DNA of 64,000 nucleotides from assembly GCA_034096865.1 (NCBI GenBank), contig JAWQFJ010005913.1, forward strand, positions 1 through 64,000, given 5' to 3'. The notes beneath the pieces were generated by a model. That model was given only the letters and a program-made list of their open reading frames with translations. It was not told where the DNA came from and did not search any database. Made by a program: the position numbers and the translations under genes. This DNA comes from Theodoxus fluviatilis (lineage: Eukaryota; Mollusca; Gastropoda; Cycloneritida; Neritidae). Every line of letters begins with the position of its first letter. The stretch's first letter is position 1. Below are positions 40,023-50,852 of this stretch, one piece after another.

Positions 40023-42427
40023 GGATGAGCAATACATTGCAGGGAGCAAGTCTTGATATGATAGATATTTTGACTCTTATTTCATCTGCAGTTATCTTGA
40101 TAGTTGCATTAATGATAACTGGTTATTGGAAAATCTCAGGTGTGGTTGCATTCAAGAGAAAAGTAGCATTGCTTAATGTCATGAGAGCAAAGGTATTATC
40201 TCCATATCATTAGACAGCCAGAGGAATGTTTCCTTGAATCAAAGAGCCATATGGAATTCTTGAAAAACTGAAATAACAGATAGTGATTTTCAAAAGAAAT
40301 TTGATATTTAATGTATTTATAAGTTTATACTACATGACCAAAGGAATGAAAGATCTCTAGATAATGATATGAAAAAACAGTAAACTGATGAATTTGAAAT
40401 AGTATGAGAAGACATCATTGTAATAGGACAGTTATGGTGAGAGAATATGACCAATGTTTTCAAGGAGAAAGTGCTGTATGGCGCTGTCTGGCTGCTGGTG
40501 AGTAGGCTGCAAGTGGCCTGAGACTGGGCAACACCCATGATCAGTTGCACTAAGGCAGCCATCAGTGCTCAAGCCTTGGCTATGCAGAGTACAGCAGGCC
40601 AGGGAACCATGCAGGTGCAGACCACAAGACTGGAGGCAGAAGAAGGGTTTGTGTTGTAGACATCCCTGCTTTTATCTTTCATATACAGCAGGTCGTTCCT
40701 GGAGGAAAAGCACATGCAACAGCTTTGAATGCTGTGTGACTTGTTTCAAACAGCCACTTTGCTTACATTACTTCAGCAGAACATCCTTTCAATGCTACTG
40801 CTATCTCTGAAACAACAATATTTTGCTTTGATATTTTTTATTTTTTAAATATAAATACATGACAGAGTGATGAGTTCTAACTAGGCAGTGTGTAAGTCAC
40901 AAACATCACCAGTGAAAGATATTGTTTCATAAACTGTTATTGCAAATGAAGCAATATTTTTTATGCTTGAAAGACAGGAGGCCTAGGTTAAAGTATGGAT
41001 TTTTCTAATCCCAGATGTGCCCAAGCACTTTGGTAGGAAGCATCTGATTGGCCAATCTGCTGCATCACCTGTCTGCCAGAGTCCCCCTTGTTTCTGTTAA
41101 CTAGTGGTAAATGTAGGCCTTTGCATTTCAAATTGCCATGATCAGATCAGAGTATTGTGACATTGCAATCATGCGCAGACCTTGGCAGACTGGTGGATGA
41201 GTGCACCAGTCCGTGTGCTGCTGCCCAGATTTAAGTCTTTTTTCATTGGCTCCCTTCGCTAACCCCTCTTGCTGTTGGCAATTGCCAGATGTTTTCATGA
41301 AAAAAAAATCTGCATTGGGCCTTCTCCATTTTATTTTCAGGGAACAACTCAAGTTTACCACTTGAAATATATATAGATCTTACAGTATGCTGACGATTTC
41401 ATCACAATAAACTCTTGAGAACAAATTGTAATGCCATTAGCAAATGCTCATAAAAGCACATGTAACACAGAAAATTCCCACTCTGTGCTATCATTTTGAT
41501 GACGGAATGTCTCGGACATATTCAATGCAACCCCCTTGGACTTCCCCAATGAAACAGACCATTTCCTGTTGTTTGGGAAAAAATTAATCACTATGTTTTT
41601 CATAGTGTATGCCAAAGCAATAGATGTGCATGTTTTAGTTTCCATGATGTCATGTATAAGAGCAAAACAGCCAAGTTTGCTGAAGTCTGGATGCGCGGTT
41701 TACCATTTGTAGCATGAGAAAAGTTCAGAGAAAGAGATTGGAGTTGAGAAAACACCAAACTGTTTCTTTGTGCAACAAACCCATCCAGGGTGGATATAAG
41801 TAGGGGTTTGCTGAAAAGGTTGGAGAGAGAGAGAGTTTGTTGTGGCCCGACACCAGACAGAGCATGGTTAGGGCCAGTGCAGCAGTAGACCATACTGTGC
41901 AGTAGTGTTCGATGCTGTTTGCTTGCACTAACTTAAGTCTGGCCAGACATTCTGCAGCTCATTCTTAGAGGACGGTCAGGCAGAGGCGCTTCTTGCAAAC
42001 TCATGCAGTGCAGTAAAGTGTGTCCAGACAAGACAAGATGCTTTTTACCCCAGTGTTCTACTCAGATGGAAACCTCTGTCAACATTCTTGTGATGGCTTT
42101 GAAGGATGGTGGGCATGGACATTTTGCTCACTGATTGCACTCCGCTTCAGAGTGCGTTTTACTTGTAAATACCTTGCAGTTTTTGCCATGTACCTTTTTG
42201 TACTTTTGTATGGATGAACATTGTGGCTCACTTTTTGAATTTTATATGTACCAGGATTGTTTTGGAACTAATCTACAATGGCCCCATCTATTTCATTTAC
42301 AAGTGAACATTTATGTTTGTCTTACAGCTCAGTGGATGAATTTTGCTGTGAATAGATGCAGCCTTGGCAGACCAGGGAGAGTGAGGCAGGTGTGGCAGGC
42401 ATGGAAAATGAAAGCACTATCAGCACA

Positions 42428-43108
42428 CTTGAGTGAGAGAGGAAGGGCCTGATGCAAAGGCGGAGAGAGAGAAAGGGGCCTGAGGTGAAGGTGGAGAGAG
42501 AGAAAGGGGCCTAAGGTGAAGGTGGAGAGAGAGGAAGGGCCTGAGGTGATGGTGGTAGAGAGGAAGAACCTGAGGTGATGGCAGAGAGAGAGGAAGAGCC
42601 TGAGGTGATGGCAGAGAGAGAGGAAGGGCCTGAGGTGATGGTAGAAGGGCCTGAGATAATGGCAGAGAGAGGAAGGACCTGAGGCAAAGGTGGAGAGAGA
42701 GGAAGGACCTGAGGCGAAGGTGGAGAGAGAGGAAGGACCTGAGGCAAAGGTGGAGAGAGAGGAAGGACCTGAGGCAAAGGTGGAGAGAGAGGAAGGGCCT
42801 GAGGCAAAGGTGGAGAGAGAGGAAGGACCTGAGGCAAGGGTGGAGAGAGAGGAAGGACCTGAGGCAAGGGTGGAGAGAGAGGAAGGACCTGAGGCAAGGG
42901 TGGAGAGAGAGGAAGGACCTGAGACAAAGGTGGAGAGAGAGAGGAAGGACCTGAGGCAAAGGTGGAGAGAGAGGAAGGGCCTGAGGCAAGGGTGGAGAGA
43001 GAGGAAGGACCTGAGGCAAAGGTGGAGAGAGAGGAAGGGCCTGAGGCAAAGGTGGAGAGAGAGGAAGGACCTGAGGCAAAGGTGGAGAGAGAGAGGAAGG
43101 GCCTGAAA
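42428..43108 (+). repeat. 30-bp purine-rich minisatellite, about 22 copies
   Basis: The unit begins GGTGGAGAGAGAGGAAGGAC and is 30 bp, with a few 32-bp units. Because 30 is a multiple of three, long frames stay open, giving artefactual Glu/Arg or Leu/Ser/Pro repeat proteins. The first third (42428-42680) is more diverged. Confidence 0.93.
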
Positions 43109-44079
43109 TAATCTTGGTGAATGAGGCATTAGTGGTTATTAGGCTTGAAGTTATTTTAGGCACGTCGGGGAATTATAGTATGTCTTGCAAACTTCTATCT
43201 TGATCAAAAAAGTGCATAGTTTCTCTAAATGCTTACCAGTTGTGTGTTTCTATGGATTGTGTTACTTTTATGTCCACTGTTTTGCTAGAAACCGACTTTG
43301 ACTAGTACAATGATGTTTTTGTGAAGGCTTGGAAGGAAAGGTGTTTTGAAACCGTGATCAAGGCCAGCTATGCAGGATGCCTTTCAAAGTAAAGCTCCCC
43401 CAACTGTACATCCAGTTTTGCTTTAGAACATGTGGTGTGCTAAGTGTACTTCTTCTCATGGTTTTATCATTGCAATATTTATATGTGTTGAGTGTTTTGT
43501 CCCTTTCCACAACTGCAGCTTTGCCATATAATAATACCACTACCTCATGATGGTTGTCAAAAGTGCTCCATTGTGCCATAAGATGTGTACAGCTTGGTGT
43601 TGGGGATGGCCCTTGAACCATTCTCTATCCACAACACACTCTCCCTGGACTTAATGTTGCCCTCCTCCCCCAGCCCACCGCCACCCCCCACCCCCGGTTT
43701 TGTTTGTTTCATACTGCCTCTTCAACCATTTATGCATTCCTGTCAAAATTGCTCCTAGTGCTATAGCTTTCTCCGCCTTGGAAAGTACTAGTGTTACTGA
43801 AAAGCATATTCCAAATATTCACTGTTTCTGTGTTGGCTTTTTTGAAGACAAGGCGCCCATTATAAAGTGTTTTTTGGTCATGCACATGTATCCTGGACCA
43901 AACTATTATACAGTATGCAACGCCATAACTTTCTCATCACAGGTGTAGCTGCTTGCAAGAGCAGTGTGGAACTGCGTTATGCCCCCTGTTGTATGGTGAC
44001 ACTGTCATTGACTTGTTGTTTTCTGTCAGGCACTGCTGGCTCACATATCATATTTCATCTACTTTTGATTTTTTACTAG

Positions 44080-44085
44080 AATAAA
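44080..44085 (+). promoter_or_regulatory. Candidate distal poly(A) signal (AATAAA)
   Basis: AATAAAGTTCC is followed by a GT-rich segment (TGTAATGTGCTTTG), as in genuine 3' ends. It could end a long 3' UTR of the adaptor gene. Confidence 0.35.
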
Positions 44086-44140
44086 GTTCCCATGTGAATG
44101 TAATGTGCTTTGCTGGAGTATTTCTTCTGTGTCACACCTC

Positions 44141-44141
<1 letters not shown>

Positions 44142-44182
<41 letters not shown>
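44142..44182. repeat. (TG)n microsatellite
   Basis: This is a run of about 20 TG dinucleotides, followed by a pyrimidine-rich CTCCCTCCCTCC stretch. Confidence 0.93.
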
Positions 44183-44186
<4 letters not shown>

Positions 44187-44270
44187 TTTGTCTCTCTGTC
44201 TCCCTCCCTCCCTCTCTTTCATTTGACCTTTTTTGTGGATCTCCTATTGGCCATTGGAAGTTTGAAATTG

Positions 44271-45520
44271 TAATAATAATAATAATATAGTTTATTTATA
44301 CGCACATACCTTCCTTTGACAGGCAAGCTCATGGCGTTTACAATTTTAAAGAATCAACACTCATATAACCGCTCAACATTACATTCCTACAAAAACTCAC
44401 ACATTATACATATTTTAAAAAAACACCAAAAAAATAAGATCCAATAAAACAAACTATACAATATACATAGTATTTGTAGGCTAGGTCAAGTAAGGTGAAG
44501 CAGCTTAGCGGGAAAGGCTGATCGGAAAAGGTGGGTCTTTAGAGCACTTTTGAACTGGGGCAGAGTGTCAGAATGACGGACTGAGAGGGGCAGACTATTC
44601 CAGGTTACAGGTCCAATATAGGAGAAGGCACGCTGTCCTTGAGTTTTCTTGTTACGGCAGGGGACCATAAGCATTCTAGAGTCAGCAGCTGAGCGTAGAG
44701 ATCTGGGCCCGTATTCACAACGGCGATTTATCGGCGATTTATTTTAACTCCGATTTATCTCTAAACTCAGACGATTCCAACTGCCTGTTCCGCTCTCCCT
44801 TGGCTGGAAACCAGTATATATAGCAAAGCGCAACCTAGGATCCTCTGACGAGCGTGCCTTATCTAACCGATCAGGATAACGCGGGGCTAGGGGATAAATC
44901 GAGTGTTAAAAAGATAAATCGCCGTTGTGAATACGGGCCCTGGAGGACGTGTAGACTGTAAGAATTTCTGTAAGAGCGTGTGGTGCGGTGTTGATGGCCT
45001 TGAAGCACAAAGTAGCAAGTTTATAATCTATCCTCTGAGAGATGGGGAGCCAGTGAAGTGTATGTAGGAGTGGAGAGACATGGGTACGCTTGGGACATCG
45101 AAAAACTAGCCTAGCAGCACAATTATGAACTTCTGAAGTTTGTTAAGTAGAGTGTCAGGGATGCCAGCGAGAAGAGAGTTTCCATAGTTGAGACGAGACA
45201 GAACAAGTGATGTGATGAGCGTTTTGGTGGCCTGCTGAGATAGTGACGAATGGTACTAATTTTCCTTAACTCGTAATATGCTAACTGACAGACTTTGTTT
45301 TCATGAGTTCTCATTGACAGATCATCGTCAAACATGACGCCTAAATTTCTAACAGACTGAGAGAAAACTATGTCACTGTGACCAATGGTTAGTTTGAGGG
45401 CCTGATCCGATTCACCTCCACCGCCCACCAGCAGTGCTTCAGTTTTTGAGACATTGAGTTGGAGCTTGTTCCGGGTCGTCCACTGTTTCACGTCAGAGAT
45501 AAATTGTATGGAAATCATGA
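44271..45520 (-). mobile_element. Non-LTR retrotransposon 3' end (5' truncated)
   Basis: Minus-strand frames 45123-45518 (Leu-Gln-Leu-Asn-Val-Ser-Lys-Thr-Glu-Ala-Leu-Leu-Val, then Asn-Leu-Gly-Val-Met-Phe-Asp) and 44486-44674 (Gln-Arg-Ala-Phe-Ser-Tyr-Ile-Gly-Pro-Val-Thr-Trp-Asn-Ser-Leu-Pro) are typical of the thumb and C-terminus of Jockey/CR1-like reverse transcriptases. The element ends in an ATT repeat (TAATAATAAT on the plus strand at 44271). A frameshift lies near 45240. A 234-bp MITE is inserted at 44706-44939. Confidence 0.82.
44706..44939. mobile_element. GGCCCGTATTCAC-type MITE, copy 2 (complete, 234 bp)
   Basis: Terminal inverted repeats of 27 bp are exact. They begin GGCCCGTATTCACAACGGCG and are flanked by CTG at 44703-44705 and 44940-44942, a 3-bp target duplication. 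Length, lack of coding and 3-bp duplication suit a PIF/Harbinger-type MITE, although the target is not the usual TWA. It interrupts the retrotransposon remnant, so it is younger. Confidence 0.88.
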
Positions 45521-45914
45521 ATATACGAATACACTGGACAGACTACTCACTTTATCAAGTAAATGTCAGGTTAGGGACCCAGACATATTTCATAACGAAT
45601 AATGCTTTGTTGTGAAACATGAATGCTAGCATCTTGTCATATCATGCACACAGCGCTTTAAGCAGAGTGGTCGAGTAAAGTGCAAGTTCAATTTAAACAA
45701 TGCGTGTCTGATACGAAGCAGTTGGTGGACGTGGCATGGAATGGAGTTAATTTTCCAAGCAACCATCTCTCTCACCATTTAGTCATGTAGAGATGAACAC
45801 ACCTTGGGCATTAATGAACAATGGGTTTTTACATCTGGACATAGAAAACTGTCTGGGCAAATAATACTTGCCCTGGCAACTTTTAGTGGATTAAAAAGTG
45901 GGGTGCATTGATTA

Positions 45915-46045
45915 TGATAGGAACCTTGCAAGATATTGCAAGGAATGAGCTAGTGTCAACATGATGAAAGCAGACGTAAAGGCAGTCGATGTTTGATAAA
46001 TGTTGACACAAGCTTATTACTTGGAAACTAGGTATGCTAAGCCCA
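45915..46045 (+). repeat. Dispersed repeat with GTGTCAACATG core
   Basis: It shares GGAACCTTGC, CAAGGAAT, AGTGTCAACATGATG, AAAGGCAGTC and AACTAGG in order with 50010-50105 and, inverted, with 6140-6240. Confidence 0.45.
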
Positions 46046-46179
46046 TGGATGGGCTTTTGAACATTGGGGTTGTTTTGTTTAGAGCAAGGAAACTTGCTAT
46101 GGTAAAGATGTGAAGACATGAGTGCGAGTCATTCAGGTTTCATGGATTGTAAAGTGACATTCAGTCTTCCCAGAGTGGT

Positions 46180-46560
46180 CCCCTGTGGGTAAGAGGCCAA
46201 TAACTAGGGACACCATGGCTGGATTACGATTACTAAGCTGTTCTAGTGATATTTGTGCTTAATGGCCTTACATAGCCTTCAAAGGCTGATAGGCCATAAA
46301 ACACTATCCATCCAACCCCAGAGTGGTCCCCCTGTGGGTTTGGGGTAGGATCGATTCGTAAGAGGGGCATTGTGACTTGTTATGTGTTTAATCAACTGTT
46401 ATAGTGATTTTCTCGCTTAGTGGCCTTACATAACCTACTAGGCTGATAAGCCCTAAAACACCATCCATCCATCCATCCATCCATCCATCCATCCATCCAT
46501 CCATCCATCCATCTATCTATCCATCCATCCATCCACCCATCCATTCAATCCACCCATCCA
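46180..46560 (+). repeat. CATCC-tailed dispersed repeat, two copies
   Basis: Two head-to-tail copies (about 46180-46315 and 46320-46560) each have the CCCCTGTGGGT start, the CTTACATAGCC/CTTACATAACC block and a (CATC)n tail. The second tail is expanded to about 100 bp at 46463-46560. Confidence 0.75.
46463..46560. repeat. (ATCC)n microsatellite
   Basis: This tetranucleotide run with ATCT and ACCC variants is the expanded 3' tail of the preceding dispersed repeat. Confidence 0.9.
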
Positions 46561-46955
46561 TCCTCAGAGTGGTTGTCTGGCTTGGAGCACACTTGAAGTA
46601 AATGTCTGCTCCCATCAAGGCGATGAAGGCAACAGTTTTCACTTGAAGGCAAATGAAGTCACATGGGGTGGGGGGGGTGGGGTGGGAAGAGGCAAGAGAA
46701 AGAGAAAAAACTGATGATCTATTTATGTGCCTCTTTCAAAAGTTATTGCACGAATTAATTTTTTTCCCCAAACATTCCAGACAAGCCTCTTGGTAAGAAA
46801 ATTTTAATAAAAAATAGATTCACAAAACTAATTTTTTTAAACTTACAAGTGTTTATAATATTTGCATATTTCTTTTTTAAAATCATGTATATATTAATGC
46901 ATGATCATGATACTTTCAGTAAACACACAAGTATTTTTCCAACAAAACAAATGTA

Positions 46956-47454
46956 TGTTGTGAAGATTCTAGAATGTGCGAGTGTGTTGTAGCGAAATCA
47001 GGCTGTTCTGTGTTTACATCAGCCTCTTCGCTATGCTGTTGCGTGGTCATGTGGTTGAGTTGGGCTAAATTTGTCTCGGCTGTGTCACGTTACGTCATTC
47101 GTGGTGCGTCCTGGCCACCGAGAATATTCAACTTTGTACTGGTAGGTTCTGGAATATGTGTAAAGGGTATATAAACACGACAAAGCGACAGAGGACACAC
47201 ATGAGAGAGCATACGACAGAGTTAAGGTGAGAGCTTAACTAGAAGATAAACAAGTCCTCCTTTGTAAGGAATGAGTGCTCTGCGGCATTGCGCGTAGAGT
47301 GAAGCTGTTACGACGATACTGTTTACTGTCGCCGCTGTGCAACAACCAGTGCGTGAATAAAGTTTTATCAAAAACGACCACCAGCGTTTGTGAACTTCAA
47401 CTTCCCGGCGCAAGCTAGGAGAACCCCCATACAACGAAGAGAACGAGTGCAACA
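46956..47454 (+). mobile_element. Solo LTR (499 bp)
   Basis: It starts TGTTGTGAAG and ends GTGCAACA, so it has TG...CA ends with a TGTTG/CAACA inverted repeat. It is flanked by TGTA at 46952-46955 and 47455-47458, a 4-bp duplication. A TATA box (TATATAA, 47168-47174) and AATAAA (47356-47361) lie in the order expected of an LTR. No internal region or second LTR is present. The clade is unknown. Confidence 0.82.
47168..47174 (+). promoter_or_regulatory. LTR TATA box
   Basis: TATATAA lies inside the solo LTR, about 190 bp upstream of its AATAAA. It would mark the U3/R boundary region. Present activity is unknown. Confidence 0.55.
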
Positions 47455-47723
47455 TGTATTTGTATAAATGAGAAAAAGGGATGAAAGTAAGATGCAGATC
47501 TATTGCAAATGGTGCATTATCACAGATGTCCCCTGATGGTATTGATACACCACCAGTCACTTCACAGTGATGCATGTTCAAAGCACAGACTGACAGAGAC
47601 AATGATAAACTCTCCTTTAACGTTTAAGCCTCTTGCTTTGAAAGCGCGTTCATTCAGTCCTGCAGAAGACAGGTTGGCATTAAAAAACTACAGATTACTG
47701 AGATAACATTACTGCCTTTCAAA

Positions 47724-48014
47724 AATGGCAGTCCTGGAACCATCCCCAACCAGGAACTCTGGCAGAGGGCCCAGCAGGAGTCCATCGTCCAGAAGCTAGC
47801 CAGAAGAAAGTGGCAATGGATCGCTCACACGCTGAGGAAACCGGCTGAAGATATCACACGCCAGATCTTGGAATGGAATTCCAAAGGAAAACACAAAGTT
47901 TTAAGATTTGGCAGACATTCTGCATGAAGAGATGAAGTTGGCAGAGGAAACTGTGGGAAAACTGCCCAGAGCCAAGTCTGATGGAGGACTGCTGTTGAGG
48001 CTTCATATTCCTCC
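47724..48014 (+). pseudogene. Non-LTR reverse-transcriptase C-terminal remnant
   Basis: The plus-strand reading from about 47724 gives Asn-Gln-Glu-Leu-Trp-Gln-Arg, then Arg-Arg-Lys-Trp-Gln-Trp-Ile-Ala-His-Thr-Leu-Arg-Lys-Pro, then Ile-Thr-Arg-Gln-Ile-Leu-Glu-Trp-Asn. This is the familiar C-terminal signature of invertebrate endonuclease/reverse-transcriptase elements. Frameshifts follow near 47900. It is directly followed by a CATCC-family repeat, which may be its 3' end. Confidence 0.75.
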
Positions 48015-48200
48015 AGGAAATCCCCCTGTGGGTTCGGGGTAAGAATTGACCCACCGCGTCTCCCTACACGATTCGTAAAAGGCGATTAACTAGGGACACC
48101 GTGACTTGATTAGCGTTTACTCTAAACTGTTCTAGTGATTTTCATGCGAAATGGCCTTACATAGCCTACAAAGGCTGACAGGCCATAAAACACTATCCTC
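48015..48200 (+). repeat. CATCC-family dispersed repeat, further copy
   Basis: It starts CCCCCTGTGGGTTCGGGGTA and includes AATTGACCCACCGCGTCTCC, ACTAGGGACACCGTGA and TTACATAGCCTACAAAGGCT. It ends AAAACACTATCC with almost no tail. It directly follows the reverse-transcriptase remnant. Confidence 0.72.
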
Positions 48201-50852
48201 CAAGAAATGCCAGGAATTAGTCAAGTAAAAATCAAGACTACAATCACAATCAGCATATAATGATGTCACTGTGGTTCTAAAATACAGTATAACACTGTGC
48301 ATGTACAATAAAATGTTCAAACTCCTACGGCTTTGAAGATCATGACAACTGCCAAATTGGCAATTTAATGAAAACTACAACTCTGCTGATGGCTTCCCCT
48401 GCAACTTAACTCCTCTTTCTTCTTGCCTTTCTTAATTTTTCTTTACCAGTCCTCTACCACTGGTAATTGCAAGAATGGACTGAACTTTATTTTGAAAGAC
48501 ACCTCAAGAACAAAATACCCTAAATCAGACTATGGCAAAACAGAACAGACTTGATTTGAAAATATCATCCTTCGAGAAAAAACCTCGGAATGCTGCAATT
48601 CATCAGAAGTTAAAGGGGCTGAAGCCCAAAAAGAACTCTGCACAGCATCACATAGCAGAATGACATGAAAGCGAGAAAAGGTGAAAAGAGATTGAACAAA
48701 TGGGAAAGTCTCGATGATGGCAGGTTCTAAAATTGTGCTGTCTGACTGAGATCATGCTCATGCTTCTGTTTGAGTTTGGAAACCATGAAGCGAGAAGTAG
48801 GGTGCAGAGGGTTTCATGCCTGCATGTGCTGGATTTTCTTCTGCCCCGAACTGATCTTCTTTTTCATATAAGTACAAATACAGAAGTTGATTTTTTGTTA
48901 TTAACCAGGTTTTTTCATTGACCAAAATGTGTATATCCCCATCATGTGTAGTTGGCATTATTTTTTCTGTATCCCATCAAGCCCCTAAAACTTCTGTTTT
49001 ACTTTAACCTGATCATTACTGCTTCTGACTGGATAGCATTAATTAAGGGGTATTTTCTATAAGCAGTCCACACACAGAGAAAAGTATCATATGTATACAT
49101 CTTCATTAGACAGAAAGTGATGTAGCAATAGTGCTTCACCTTTGCATTTCAGAAGGAACTGTACTGCAAGTACATGTTCAGAAACACAGAGGAAGGGCTT
49201 TGGGTAATTGGAGACGTCTCTTACTAAAGCAATCAAGACAGGCCTAGCAGTTCTGAACAAAGCAAGGTGAGAGAAAGGAGGAACATTGTGCTCAACGTGG
49301 AAACTTTCAGACAAACAATACAATGATAAAGAATGAGGCCAGATAAACTGGCCCCACTGCAGCTCTTAGGTACCACACTTTTTATAACACAAACACATGC
49401 ACCTTTTTTTTCTCCACACAGAATCTGAAACATTCTGAGATGTGTCTATCGGAGCAGTCCCATTCAAATGGCAAGAGACCAAGAGGCTCTGAAAATAAAA
49501 AGGGTTAAACCATTGCTTAGGAACCTTGCACACTTTAACTCAAGGAATAGGCCAGTGCAAAGACTGCCAGCTTTTGCAGTTCTAATGTGATTTGTCATTT
49601 GGCCTCTCTGTGAAGTTTGGCATTTGTGGGAACATCACTTCCAGTAGAATGGAAGCTACAGTGGACTAGTAATAATTGTGTGTTCATATATTAGCATTCG
49701 AAGATTGAAAGAAAGTAATGTATTACTTTCATAATCAAAGACACTTTGAGTGTAATGAAGCAAGAATTTATAGCCGATCAATTTGTTTACATTTGCCAGA
49801 CCAGTGCGGGAACGTATGTGTGTACTTGTCATCAAGAAGTATTCTTTAGACTGACAAATTATTATTTTAAGTTAGTGAGCTTCCATCGGAGAGTGAACAG
49901 TGCAGCTATTGTAAAATAATGGCTCACCAGAAGTGATGTTCCCACAAATCACTGTGTCCAAGACCTCTCTTGCAATTCGCCGAAGCTGGCAGTTCCATTA
50001 GATAGTGTCTTCGACCAGTGTCAACATGATTATGTAAAGGCAGTCCAATGTTTGACACATGTTGACACTGGCCATTTATCTGCCAACTAGGCAGGCTGAG
50101 AACCGTGTCCCAGGGTTCCCTGTGTCCTGGGCTCCAGTCCACACAACAGAGGTAGCGGCAGTAAGAGTTGCATCCTTTGAAAACAAAAGCTCCTGCTATT
50201 TCTGGTCAGTGCCTCAAGCTGCCTAATTACCAACAAAATATTACACACACTGCAGTAAGAAACAATTGAAAGAATGTTGAAGAAGAAGAATGAGAAAGTG
50301 TCTTAACACAAATCCAAACATTACAAGGTGAGTAATTAACACAAACACTGTGTTATCTCCCTTGCAAACAATCCACTTGCAAAATTCAGGATTGTTGGGG
50401 AATAAATGTCCTCAAATTTCTTCCCACAATAAAGAACAACACAACAGCCTAATACGCTATCGTGGCATCACTTAATCAGCAAAAGATGTCAATAAGAGTG
50501 CAAAGATATCAATTGTTATTCTGTTGCAGGAAAACATGAGGCCCAAAAGTTCAGGAAGGTAGATAACTTACTTTCTTTTCCCCCACTGGCCAAAGAACTT
50601 CTTTCTCCCCCATCCCCACCCCCTTATATAAAAGAGCTACAGTTTTCAAAAAAAAAAGGAAAGAAAAAACAGTTCCTGCACGCTGGTCGTCAAATGTGCC
50701 ATAGAAACAACAGAGAAGAAAAAGGCAAAATGTCTACCACTGGAGGGATTTCAAGATGGAACACTGCATCATGGGGGTGGGGTCAGCAAGAGCAAATTTC
50801 TCTCTTCACTGGCATCATGGGTCCTGGCTGTACTCAGGGGCTGCAGGCAGGG
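48201..50852. other. Intergenic, nothing recognised
   Basis: This is ordinary AT-rich sequence without convincing exons. The only repeat noticed is the GTGTCAACATG-core copy at about 50010-50105. Short frames (under 80 codons) have no domain character. Confidence 0.4.

Larger units (their letters stand above)
38708..42427 (+). other. Possible 3' UTR and unrecognised sequence
   Basis: No coding frame here has domain character. If the transcript ends at the first AATAAA (39705-39710), the 3' UTR is about 1 kb. If it ends near 44085, it is about 5.4 kb. A short G-rich GGAAGG array occupies 39886-40022. Positions 40023-42427 contain nothing I recognise. Confidence 0.4.
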
